Shown here: positions 11,386-22,000 of the stretch, piece after piece
Layout: each line of letters opens with the position of its first letter
Numbering within the stretch: the first letter of the stretch is position 1
Source: Micractinium sp. NFX-FRZ
Lineage: Eukaryota > Chlorophyta > Trebouxiophyceae > Chlorellales > Chlorellaceae
Assembly: GCA_029339195.1 (NCBI GenBank)
Contig: JAPTJF010000129.1
Location: 1 to 64,000, forward strand
DNA length: 64,000 nt
Direction of reading: 5' to 3'
The notes under the pieces: generated by a model
The model's input: the letters and a program-made list of their open reading frames with translations, nothing else
Database searches by the model: none
What the model was told of the DNA's origin: nothing
Translations under genes and position numbers: made by a program

Positions 11386-14300
11386 CGCGCGTGCGCTGCT
11401 GGGGCGTGACGTGGCGCTGCAGGCGAGGACGCGCATGGCATTCAGCCCACACTGGTGACGATGAAGGCCAGCGGGGTGCGGGCAATCCTGGATTACGCGG
11501 CAGGCGAGTGGCGGCGCTCGCCTTCCAAGCAAAGCGCACTGATGCTGCACAGTGTTCTGCGCCTGCATCCTGCAGGGGCCATGCCTGCGTGCCCCTGCTT
11601 GCAACCGGCATGTGTGTTGCTTTGGCTCGCCTCGGCAGAATCTGTGCGAGCAACGCGCCTGTGCTGAGCATGCTGCGCTGCCCAAGGCACCCACGCCGCC
11701 CTCTCCTGTGCTGCCTGCCTGCCCCTGAACCCTGCCCCGGGTGCAGAGGACGACGTGGAGCAGGAGGAGGGGCCCAAGAGCCGGCAGGCCCCGCAGGACA
11801 CAGGTGGGCGCAGCTCCCTGGCTGTTCACAAGCTCCACCAGTGGTCTTTTGATTCAGTGCTTGCCACGGTGGGTTAGGCGTGCTGCGAAAACATGTGCGC
11901 TACGCAATGTTGGTGCCCGGGGACCCGAAACAACGACACAAAGCAAACCAGCTGCTGTGCGAGCATGAGAACACGCGTGGCTGCAGGCAATACATCCATT
12001 GATCATCCATCCTTACCAGTGCCAACCGGCCAATGATCGTCATTCCTCTCACGTTTGCTGCAGTGCTGGTGCGCACGTACGAGTACGAGAACGAGCGCGT
12101 GTGCGACAGCCGCATGAGCATCTTCCTCAAGTCGATCGAAGCGGCGCACAGCGCGGAGGGCCGGGGCTTCGCAGGTGCCTGGGGGGGGGCAGGTCTTGGT
12201 GGGGCAGAGGTGAGGGCTTGCAAGGTGGGCGGCTGCAACACTTTCGTATCCAAGTGGAGGAGGGGAGGGGGAGGGGAAGGTTGCAACGAGGGCTTTTGGT
12301 TTGAGGCTGTTGGCTTGAGGAGGGCAGGGTTGCGACTGCAGGGGGTTGATGACAGAGGGGCGGTTTGAGCGAAGGTCCAAGCCAGGGCGCAGGTGAGAGT
12401 ACAGTGCAGCAGGCCGGCTCTGGTGCCGTGCGGGCTGGGCCAGGGCCACTTTGCCGCAGCTTCACTCCAGCGCTGCGACGGCATGTCCCCAGCATGCATA
12501 GAGCCCCGCCCGCCCGCCAGCCAGCATTTGCAACACCCGCTCTCCCTGCCCTCCGCCCCTTGCCCCTCCCTGTGCCCCCCTGGCAGCCATCAAGGTCACC
12601 GCCCTGGGCCTGCCCACCCTGCTGGAGCGCACCTCCACCGCCCTCCACGCCATCCGCGACCTCTTCAGGCTTTTTGACACAGGTGCTTGGGGCACATCGC
12701 CTGGCTACTGGGTCCCCGGCTGCTGGAATTGGGTCACAGCTACACAGCGGAGATATAGGGGGTGGGTGGGTGGGTGGCTGGGTCAGGGGATGGGTGGTGA
12801 TGCGGGATGGGGCCAGCGGGGGTGGCTGGCCTCACTCAGCCCCATCTCCCAACCTGCCTGCGGTGCATGTGGCGCCCCACTGTCTCCCCCTCCCCAGACG
12901 GCAACGGGCTGCTGACCCAGGATGAGTTTGCCCGGGTCTACTCCCAGCTCTTTGTGGACGACTCGCCGGAGCGCATGGACCAGGTGTGTGTGCGAGTGTG
13001 TGTTTGTTGGTGCGTGTGTGTCTGTTTACTGTGTGAGAGTGTGTGTTCAGTGTGTACGAGTGTGTGCGAGTGCGTATTTTGGTGGGGTCAAGGCTGGAGG
13101 CTGCAGAGCGTGGCGGCGGGCATCTGGGGAATCCCAGAACAGCATGGTAAGGCGGGGGTTCACGGGTTTGGGGGGAGGAAGGACGGTGGACAGGGAGATC
13201 TAGTGTATGGGTGACAGGAGGGCAGTGTGGAAAGGCTGGCCGGGGCGGGACAGGGAGAGGTGCGGGCTGGGGTCCCCCCTCCCCCTTCTACCCTCCATGT
13301 CACTGCGACCGCTCCATCCATCCACTCCTCCCCCTCTCCCCCTGCACCCCCCTCGCCCTCACTCCCAACCCGCCCTCTCCCCTCCCTCCTTGCCACTGCC
13401 CGCCTTCCCACACAGATCTTCCAGTCCCTGGACGCGGGGCAGAAGGGGATGGTGGACTATGTGGACTGGGTGGGTGCCGACGTGGCGTTCCTGCCGTTGC
13501 TGACGTGGCACTTGCATACCTGCAGCGCTGCGTGCAGCCGTGCTTTGAGCAGAGTGTGGCCTGCCAGGAATTTGCACACATGCAGAGCCCGCCCTCCTGC
13601 CGTGCGCCCCACCCCACCCCACCCCTCCCCCAAAGATCTCCCGCGTCTCCGTGATGGACACCCAGGCCATCGCCAGCCGCTGCCGCTCGCGCGGCCCCTT
13701 TGCGGGTGGGCGGGATGGGGTGGGAAGGCCCCCGGGGACGGCAGGCAGGCGGGCGGGCAGGCAGGCAGGCAGCTAGACGGCCAGGGGCGGGCAGGTGGGC
13801 AACTAAGGGCCGCAGGGTGGACGGCTGGAGGCCGTTGGGCAGGCAGCATACGCCAGGGGAACCAGCGGCACCACCTCCCCTCAATCCGGTCCCATGTCTG
13901 CCCAGCCTTGCCCTACTTCCCTGCATGGGGCCCCCCGCCTTGCAGAGGCGGCCCTGACCGGCGAGGAGCAGCAGCTGCTGAAGAACATGATGGGCCGGGT
14001 GGACCGCCTGGCTCAGGCCGCTGCCGACGTGCGTGCACGCGCCACCTGCCTGCCGGCCCTTGCCTGCCTGCGCTGCTTGCTTGCCGGCTTGCCTGCCGCC
14101 CTGCCTGGGCACTGCACACCGCCCTCCCATGTGCATCCTGCATGCTGCTGCGAGCGGTGGGGTGTTTGGGGTCCCAGTTAAGGGTTTGCACACACCCCTG
14201 GCATCCCCGCTGAGCCAGCCCCCTCATGTGTTTCCCCTTCTCCTCAACCTGCGCTTGCTGTCCCCCGCTCGCCATGTGCAGGCTGACGTGCGGCTGCTGG

Positions 14301-15262
14301 TGGACGCGGAGCACTCCTACTTCCAGCCAGCCATCGACAACACAGTCACCGAGCTGCAGAGGCAGTACAACCGGGGCGCACCGGTACGGCAATGCCGCCG
14401 CTGCTGCTGTGGCTGCAACAGCTGCCTGCTGCGGCCTGGGGTGGAGGCAGCGCATGCTGCGGGGCGTGTTCCGTGTCCGCATTACAGCGGCCTAGCTTGC
14501 CTGGCACCGAAGGTGTCCAGCACCGCTATGCACGCCACTTGTTCTGCACGTGATGGCTGCCGCCGTGCATTCGACCCTCGCCCTCCCCATCACCTCATTC
14601 AGTATCCCTGCTACACCTGTCCATCCACCGGAAACTCATTACACACTACCTACAGACTACCTCGACAGCTTCCCTCTCTGCTTGGACGTCCACCCGTTGC
14701 AGCCCCCCTCACCCTTCTCCCCCGCCCCCCGTGCCCGCCCCCCTTCCCCCCTGCCTGCAGCGCATCTACAACACGGTGCAGTGCTACCTGAAGGACTCAC
14801 AGACCCGGCTGCTCACAGAGCTGGAGCGCGCACGACGCGAGGTGCGTGGGGCACAGCGTGCACAGCACACGCTGCCACAGCGTGCACAGCACACGCTGCT
14901 CGATGAGGGTGAGGGCGCAACGCAACCCAGGGCGTGTGGGCAGGGCACCCCAGGTTGGGCACAGCGTGCGCAGCGCACACAACACAAGCCAGGGGGCGTG
15001 GGCAGAGGACCCCCAGATCAAGATGCACGCGTGCATGCATGCATGCATGCAAGCCCTACGAAGGGCATCTTGCAAGAGTTGCGCTGCGCTGTGCTGCGCC
15101 GGGTGGCCAGCCTCGTCGGTGTGGCTTGCCTTGCGGTTTCATGAGCACGCAAAGTTTGCCCGCGGCTACCAGCCCTTGTGACATTCTCGCCCCACTTGGA
15201 CCCAACCCCTCCCTGCAGAACTACAAGTATGGCGTGAAGCTGGGTGAGGCTGGGAGGGCTGG

Positions 15263-15299
<37 letters not shown>

Positions 15300-16941
15300 G
15301 CCCGCCCACTTATCGGTGCTGCTGCTGCTGCTGCTGCTGGGGCTGCTGCAATTGGTGCCCGCCGACTTATCGGTGCTGCTTCTGGTTCTGCTGCTGCTGC
15401 TGGTGGGACTGCAGCGCGGGGCACCTACCCATGGCCCCCCCTGAGGAGAGCAGGGCTACCCCCCCTCTTCCTGCCTGTCACACCCTGTTCCCTGCCCACC
15501 CACCCATGCATGCGCCCCCCTCCTCCCTTGTGGCACTGCGTGGCGCCTAACATGGCTGCCCCACTGCTAAGCCGAGCTGCCCTTCATCTCCCTGCCTCTA
15601 GCGCCCTGCCAACACACCTACCCATGCATGCGCCCCCCTCCTTCCTTGGGGCAGTGCGTGGCGCCTACATGGTGCTGGAGCGGCAGCGGGCGCAGGACAT
15701 GGGCTACCCATCGCCCATCCATGACACACAAGCAGACACGCACGCCAACTACGACCAGTGATGGGGCGGGGGGGGAGAGGGGGCTGTGCTGATGTGGTGC
15801 GCCATGCTGTGCTGCTGTGCTACGCGGTGCTGTGCTGTGCTGCTCTGGGCACGTGCGACAACTGCGACGGGGCCGGGGCCGGGCTGGGAGGTGCGCTGTG
15901 CCATGCTGGCTGGGCCTGCTGCAGCTGTTGTGCCGTTGCCGTACCGGTCTGGGCAGTGGCCGCTGGGGGTGCAGCTACTCCGCTGTGCTGTGCACCGAGT
16001 GAGTGGAATCCAAGGCAACGTGAGGACCGCTGCATTTGCTATCCCCATACTGCTGTGCCGCACGCCGCTGCCGTCCCTGTCCCTCTCTGCCTCGCCTGCC
16101 CACCCCCGCGTGCCCACTCTGCCCATCCCCACCACCCTGCCCACCCAGGTGCGTGGCCGAGATGCTGCGCTGCGTGGCCAAGGAGGGCGCCGAGGTGATG
16201 GTCGCCTCCCACAACCAGCGCTCCATTGAGCGCGCGGTGGAGGGCATGGCGCGGCTGGGGCTGCCGCCCTCGGCGGGCGTGTACTTTGGGCAGCTGCTGG
16301 GCATGGCAGACCACCTGACTTACACGCTGGGGGCGCACGGCTACGGGGCTTACAAGTGAGTGCGGCATGGCAGGCGCTGGGGAGGGCAGGGTGGGCTGTG
16401 GGCTGTGGGCTGCCGGCGGCGCTGACCTGGCGGTGGGCTCCGTGTTGGCGGGGGGCGTGAGTGGTGAGTGGCAGGGGTTTGCAGGCAGGCAGCGCGGCGG
16501 GGGCCGAGGGGCTGGGACCAATGTGACCAAGCACTGCACACCTGCCTGCCGGCAAACCGGTGTGGCTCAGCCTGCCCTGTGCCTGCGCTCCCTGCCGGCC
16601 ACGGCTGCCTTGCTTCCCTCCCCCCCCGCCCGCGTCGGACCCCTGCCCGCCTCACGCGCTCACCCTTGTTGTCCGCCTGGCTTCCCACCACCCACATCTC
16701 CCCACACAAGTGCCCCCGTGTGTCCCTCTTGGGTGAACCCTACCTGACACCGATCCTGTATGTCTGCAGGTACGTGCCCTTTGGCCGGGTGGACGAGGTG
16801 ATGCCGTACCTCATCCGGCGCGCCCAGGAGAACAGCGCCATCCTTTCAGGGGAGGCGGTGGCGGGGGAGATGAGCATGATGCGGACGGAGCTGGCGCGCC
16901 GCTTGGGCCTCACCCTGCGGCCCCCGCTGCCGGAGCACTAG
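10066..16941 (+). CDS. PRODH: Mitochondrial proline dehydrogenase with EF-hand insertion
   Basis: Seventeen exons: 10066-10356, 10822-10866, 11072-11273, 11423-11503, 11747-11803, 12064-12174, 12587-12682, 12898-12983, 13416-13469, 13636-13705, 13946-14028, 14282-14383, 14761-14841, 15219-15243, 15655-15757, 16149-16355 and 16770-16941, giving 621 aa. It oxidises proline to pyrroline-5-carboxylate using FAD and passes electrons to the respiratory chain. Visible family blocks are RPL/IGPLVTHADSLLAWAKR, GIRAILDYAAEDD-type (here SGVRAILDYAAE), DNT/QRQYNR, KLVRGAYMVLER (460-471), THANYDQC and VASHNQRSIERA. The N-terminus is Ala/Arg-rich and acid-free at first, like a mitochondrial presequence. 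Residues 293-304 (DTDGNGLLTQDE) are a complete EF-hand loop; 329-340 is a degenerate second one. Two introns use GC donors (after 10866 and 11503). Confidence 0.95.
15263..15415 (+). repeat. Intronic CTG microsatellite and 70-bp duplicated unit
   Basis: Within ProDH intron 14 there are CTG runs (~15263-15293, 15318-15346, 15376-15403). The segment ending GGTGCCCGCC(C/G)ACTTATCGGTGCTGCT occurs twice (~15297 and ~15355), so the microsatellite was amplified as part of a larger tandem unit. Confidence 0.75.
15497..15674 (+). repeat. Junction echo of ProDH exon 15 acceptor
   Basis: Positions ~15497-15557 copy 15615-15674, which is the polypyrimidine tract, acceptor and first codons of exon 15. 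In the echo the acceptor AG has become AC (15535-15536) and a base is inserted after GCGCCTA, so the copy looks non-functional. Confidence 0.75.
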
Positions 16942-17813
16942 GCGGCAGGCGGTAGGCACGGCAGGTGGTGGCGGTGGCCGCGGTGCACCAACTGCAGAGT
17001 GGCTCTGCTGGCGTGGCACATGCGGTGGTTGCGCCCTTGGTGACACAGCGGTCATTCAGCCAGCGCCCAGTTTGTAACCGTGTGAGGCTTCAAGCATTGG
17101 AGGCTTGGAAACACCCAGGCTTCCCTGCCTCGTGCTTGCTTTACTGCAAGCTTTGTTGCATACGAAGGCACTCAAACGCAGGTCGATGGGTGCCCTTGCC
17201 CCGCACCCCAGCACATTGCAGGGCACTCTCTGAACGCACATGTAGCATGCAGGACACCCACTTTTTCACACTTGCATGGATGCCCACCCACCCGCGATAA
17301 CTAGACCTGCAAGCTTTAGTCTTCTCATGATCACGCATAGCAATACTGCTTGATACTGATCTTTTCTTTCCGCATGCCCAAGGCAAGGCTTCTGCCCAAT
17401 GTAACTTGTGTTCTTTTCTATTTTCTGCATGCGGGTTACTCGCTACGTCGTCACAAACCCTTTCAAGGACTTTTCCTTTCCCGTGTTGCGCACATACACC
17501 CTGCTTTGCAAACATTCGCAACAACCGTGGATGCCGCTTCCCTACTGCCGGGAGCTAAAGCCACAGGAGCGTCACCAATGCAGCGAGGGGCCGAGCTCGA
17601 GGAGGAATGCTTGGGGGGCTGAGAGTTGCGGCCCACCCAGAGAAGTGCAGATGCGACAAAGCAACATGCCATGATGGGCCTACCAAGCGCCTACCAAGTC
17701 GCACAGGGAGAACTGACTGACTGACTGAATGTGGGTTCCAGGGGAGCCACCCGAGCGCCAGCCCAGGAAGCCGAGCATCACTGCGAATGGCATCAGCCGT
17801 GTGGTTGCCCTTC
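16942..17813. other. ProDH 3' flank
   Basis: No coding motif is seen. TGTAA occurs at 17073-17077 (132 bp after the stop) and 17400-17404; the first is the likelier poly(A) signal. A short (CTGA)n run lies at 17714-17727, and the sequence ACTGAATGTGGGTT at ~17724 recurs inside the left arm of the tRNA inverted repeat (~17906). Confidence 0.5.
17073..17077 (+). terminator. Candidate TGTAA poly(A) signal for proline dehydrogenase
   Basis: TGTAA lies 132 bp past the ProDH stop codon, a typical distance for a green-algal 3' UTR. Confidence 0.5.
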
Positions 17814-18034
17814 ACGGCTGGGGCGCCTGCATTGGTGGCCCACGGTATGGCGTGATGTCTGCAAGGCGTCCCAATACCCGCCCGCTCCTCGCCTCCACAT
17901 GTCGACTGAATGTGGGTTACGACCCCGCAGTTTTGATGTCAAAAGGGCTCGTTTTGCTCGCCCGCCGAGAGTTCGAAAAGTTTTGGCTTTGAAGCATAAG
18001 TAAGGCATTTTATTTGTAAAAACCATCCGACTGA

Positions 18035-18105
18035 GCACTAGTGGTATAGTGGTAGCATAGGTCCTTGCCACGGACCAGACCGGAGTTCGATTCTCCGCTA
18101 GTGCA
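18035..18105 (+). tRNA. trnG-GCC: tRNA-Gly (anticodon GCC)
   Basis: This 71-nt gene folds as a cloverleaf. The acceptor stem pairs GCACTAG with CTAGTGC and has discriminator A. The anticodon stem is GGTCC/GGACC around loop TTGCCAC (anticodon GCC). The T arm is CGGAG-TTCGATT-CTCCG. The internal A box and B box (GTTCGATTC) are intact. No CCA is encoded, as expected for a nuclear gene. It is followed by ATTTTG, a minimal Pol III terminator. Confidence 0.96.
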
Positions 18106-18540
18106 CGTATTTTGTTGCCTCGACTGACGAAACAACTCACCCAATCCTAATCCGCGTGTCACCGTGCACCGCACCAGCAAAAATACGAGTGCCTACACTC
18201 AACTACAAGTGGTTTTCCCATTCGAACAGTGCAAGGCTTAGCTCGGCCGTTGCTTGCATTATAACCCATTCTAGTTGTGATGCACGCCCCTACTGGCACA
18301 CATGCCGGCATGTGGGATGCGGTCTGCCTCGCTGCACTAAGTGCGTTGGATGATGGATGCCAGCTGGATGGCAGCTGACGGCTCGCCCGTTGCAGGGACG
18401 TTCTGCAAGGCTTTGGGGGCCGTTGCTGGCCATGCGGGCGGCGAGGGCGGGGATTGAGCCAGCACACCTCCTTGTGCTGATTCTTCCAAGGCCGTACGCA
18501 CTCGTATTTTTGCGGTGCATGGTGTGTTGAGTAAAAAGCG
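18106..18540. other. Spacer between the two tRNA-Gly genes
   Basis: No gene is supported. An open frame on the minus strand (18159-18581) runs through the right-hand tRNA gene and has no conserved motif. A small hairpin (CAGCAC...GTGCTG type) occurs near 18460-18480. Confidence 0.6.
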
Positions 18541-18611
18541 TGCACTAGCGGAGAATCGAACTCCGGTCTGGTCCGTGGCAAGGACCTATGCTACCACTAT
18601 ACCACTAGTGC
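18541..18611 (-). tRNA. trnG-GCC: tRNA-Gly (anticodon GCC), second copy
   Basis: The 71-nt sequence is identical to the plus-strand copy at 18035-18105, in opposite orientation. On its own strand it is followed by CGCTTTTTAC, a stronger run of T than the other copy has, so it should terminate Pol III better. Confidence 0.96.
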
Positions 18612-18833
18612 TCAAGTCGGATGGTTTTTTCAAATAAAGTGCCTTACTTATGCTTTAAAGCCAAAACTTTTCGAACTCTCGGCGGGCGAGCAAAACGTGC
18701 CCTTTTGACATCAAAACTGCGGGGTCGTAACCCACATTCAGTCAACATGTGGAGGCGAGGAGCGGGCGGGTATTGGGACGCCTTGCAGACATCACGCCAT
18801 ACCGTGGGTCACCAATGCAGGCGCCCCAGCCGT

Positions 18834-19090
18834 AAACTGACTGTCACACCGCACCACACTTGTCTAGACTGCTGTACCAATTCTTAACATGTGTGGGCGC
18901 GAGCTGCACCACAGAAAGCAACGACTGAGCGTGGCTGGGGACATCTTAGCTGAGAGAGAGCCAAAGAGTTGGGGGGGAATGATATCAGTGGGGGTAGAGG
19001 CGGAGAGCAGGCCGGGGGTACTATACGGGCCATCCAACACAAGGTGAGTACAAAGCAGTACTGGTTTCGAACTGGTAGGATTATTGATTA
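18834..19090. other. Gap between the tRNA repeat and the receptor kinase 3' end
   Basis: It has no gene-like signal. It should contain the 3' UTR of the minus-strand kinase gene. The plus strand carries no TTACA here, so no canonical TGTAA poly(A) motif was found for that gene. Confidence 0.5.
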
Positions 19091-22000
19091 TTAATAGTCA
19101 GGAAGAATAGCTGAAGAGGTGGCATGGTCGGTGGCATGGTCGGTGGCATGGTCGGTGTTGGCCACAACACTGCGTGGCACTTTGCAGTCATTGATTGCTG
19201 TTGGCACCAGGCTCGCCTGCGACTGCTGCTGGCGCATCAATTGGTTCTCCGGGGCCGCAGCTTCACGCGTGACTCCGCCGCCTGTTGCAATCCCACTTTT
19301 CGTGGCGGGCATGGTGTCGCTGCTGCTGAAAGGAGAGGCTGCGGCTGCTCCACATTGCGAGGGCTGCAGCGAAGACGAGGGCTGCGCGGCGCCAAGAGCC
19401 GGGCTCGCCACGCCGCCTCCACCACCAATGGGCGGCAGCCTTGCTGCACGGCCGCCAAACGGTGACACTGCGCCTGACCCAGGCCGTGCCATGCTGGCCT
19501 GCCGCTGGCGCAGCATGGCAGCGTACGCCTGCGAGGCCTGCCCAGCGGGCCGCACAACGAGCGAGCGAGGGGCCACCGCTGCTGCGCTGGCAGAGCTGCC
19601 CCTGCTGGCGGCCAGGGCCTCCTGCTTCTGCCGCTGCTCCTCTTCCAGCAGTGCACTGTGTGCAAGCCAGAAGGGGGTGGAAGAACAGGGGGGAATGAGA
19701 GGAGCGGAAGGATGAAGCGGGAGGGCACGTGGCGTGGGCAGCGTCAGCCTCAGGCTGGCAGGCTGCCAGCACGCTGGCGACAGGGAGGGGTAGCCACGTG
19801 CTTCACAAGCACAGGGCTCCCCCACATGCTACTATGCCCCAAAGCGGTACGAAAGCGCGACAAGTTCTCCTTCAGCATCCTACAGCAAGCAAGGCCAGCG
19901 TCCCCTTCCCTCCCCCGCCCGCCAGCCGCACCACCCAAAACTTCGCATGCCCGCCTGCCTGCTCTTTTTTTCTCACCTCAGCTGCTGCACAATGTGGTCG
20001 AACTTGGGGCGTGCCGTGGGGTCGCGTGCGCGGCAGGCCGCTATCAAGTCGAGGTACTGGCCAAAGCCTGAGAAGGTGCCCGCTGGCAGGGCCTCGGGGG
20101 CCGGCATGGCAAGCACGTCGGCCTCGGTGCTCTGCAATTGGAGAGATGGCAGACACGGCGGGCCCTCAGGCACTGGCAGCGCAAACGGAGGGATGCTGCA
20201 CGTCAGTGCAGGCCTCTAGCCCATGTACCAGCTCACAATCCTGGGTCCGTCCTTGTTTGCAAGCAGTGCCTGGCAGCACAAACACCCAACACACGGCGTG
20301 TAGTCGACACACACCCACACGCAATGGGTAGGCCCTGTTTCAGGCATCCCGGCTGCCAGCCTGCGCACCTGTACAAGGGTGATGATGGAGAAGAAGTTCA
20401 TGTCCTCAAAAGGGAGCCTCCAGGTGGCCATCTCCCACCTGGCGGGCGCAGGGGAAGGGGGCGGGTGCAAAGGGCAGCAGCCGGGGGGTCAGTGGCAACA
20501 GGGGTGAGCACACGGCGGGCGCTGCCCTTAAACGTACACGCGGCATGCTTGCTTGCCATGCGCGGTGAAGAGCTCCCCTTGGGCTGCATGGCGGGTGGGG
20601 GCATGTGGCTGCCGACGGCGCCATGCAGCGGCAGAATCCCGCAGCGGCAGCAGCCCGCAGCGGCAGCGCCCAGCGGCGGCAGCGGTTGTCAGCGTGGGCC
20701 AACCCTGTCCCCGGGCCTCTCGCTGGCAAGGGGAGGCACTCACAGGACGGTGCCAAAGGCGAATGTGTCGGCAGATATCTGGCCCGGCTTGCCGCTGAGC
20801 ACCTCGGGGGCCAGCCACCTGCATGGGGAGACGTATGGTGGGAGGATGGGTGGGTGAGCGGGCGAGAAAGCGTTTGCCGCCTGCCAGGTTCAGATGCGGC
20901 GGCCGAACAGGTGGCGCCTGAATGCCAGCGCCGCCGCTTGAAACCTGAGGGGCAACACCCGATCTGGCCATATGCTCTGTGTGATGACAGCAGGCTAGTG
21001 CACGGCAGGCAGGCGGGCGGGGCGGGAGGGCAGGCAGGCAGGCATGCAGGCAGGCAGGCAGGCAGGCGGGGCAGGCAGGCAGGCAGGCAGGCAGGCTGGC
21101 AGGCGGGGCAGGCGGCCGTGCGTGCCTGGGGTTTGTCATGATGATTGTTGATGCTGTGGAGTTGACATCCACGCTGCGGCTGAGGTTGAAGTCTGCCACC
21201 TGCGCAGAGGCAGACCGGGGGGTGGCGGGGAGAGGGAGCTGTGGGGTGCAGGAGTTGAGAAGCGCTGGTGCAGGCAGAGGCATGCCCAACAAATGCGGTG
21301 CACGACTGCCTGCCCGTTTGCAGCGCTGGCGTGGTACCATGCAGCGCAGCACGCACGCCTGGGCGCTGGAGGGGTGCCGCCGCACCTTGACGCGCCACTG
21401 CGCGTCGACCAGCAGATTTGCGGACTTGAGGTCGCGGTGGGCGATGGGCGACGCGCGAGTGTGGAGGTACCTGCGTGTCCGGAGTGGCAGGCGGTGGAGC
21501 GGGCGAGCGAGGTGCAGAGAGTGAGGTGCAGAGACAGCAATGTGGTGGGGCGTGATTTGTGGTGTTGCAAACGGAACGGCAGGCACCTGGCCCGCACATG
21601 CCCACAATCCCTTAGGTCACCACTTTGCGCCCAGTGGGAACACGCACTCGCTGCCCAGCACGCACAGCATGCCCGCATGGCGGCCACCTCTGGCAGGACC
21701 ACAGCACCCCACAGCGCCACCACGCCACTCACAGCATGCCCTTGGCCGCATCCAGCGCCATCTGCAGCAGCCGCCCCCACGTCAGCTCCTTGGCCAGCTG
21801 CACAGGGGTGGAACAAAAGGGATGCGACAGTAGAGACCAAGCAAGCCGTCACAGAGATGGTGCAGCACAGCGTTGTAACAATCGAGTTGGAACAGAGATG
21901 GGAACAAGCACACGAGTCCATGTTCCCGGCCCAAGTCGGCTCCTGGGACAGCTGTAGAGGGCTGGAAGAAAACGCACGGGCAGGATGGGCAGGGTGGGCA

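Larger units (their letters stand above)
17814..18833. repeat. Inverted repeat, ~290-bp arms, each with a tRNA-Gly gene
   Basis: The left arm 17814-18105 matches the reverse complement of the right arm 18541-18833 with scattered mismatches and small indels. Each arm contains a full tRNA-Gly(GCC) at its inner end. Inside the 435-bp spacer a further ~16-22 bp matches in inverted orientation (18177-18192 against 18498-18513, core ATACGAGTGC), so the original inverted duplication was longer and its inner part has diverged. Outside the arms the flanks differ. No transposase frame or clear target-site duplication was seen. Confidence 0.9.

Noticed and set aside
11364..11400. (CCTG)n runs, also at ~21007-21110 and ~13740-13775, considered as CRISPR-like or regulatory arrays
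   Set aside because: They are simple tetranucleotide microsatellites in introns, with no spacer structure.
18159..18581. 140-codon minus-strand frame between the tRNA genes
   Set aside because: It runs through the right-hand tRNA gene and spacer, and has no recognisable motif.
17814..18833. Transposon (TIR element) interpretation of the inverted repeat
   Set aside because: No transposase, no clear target-site duplication, and tRNA genes at the inner ends. A palindromic gene duplication is simpler.
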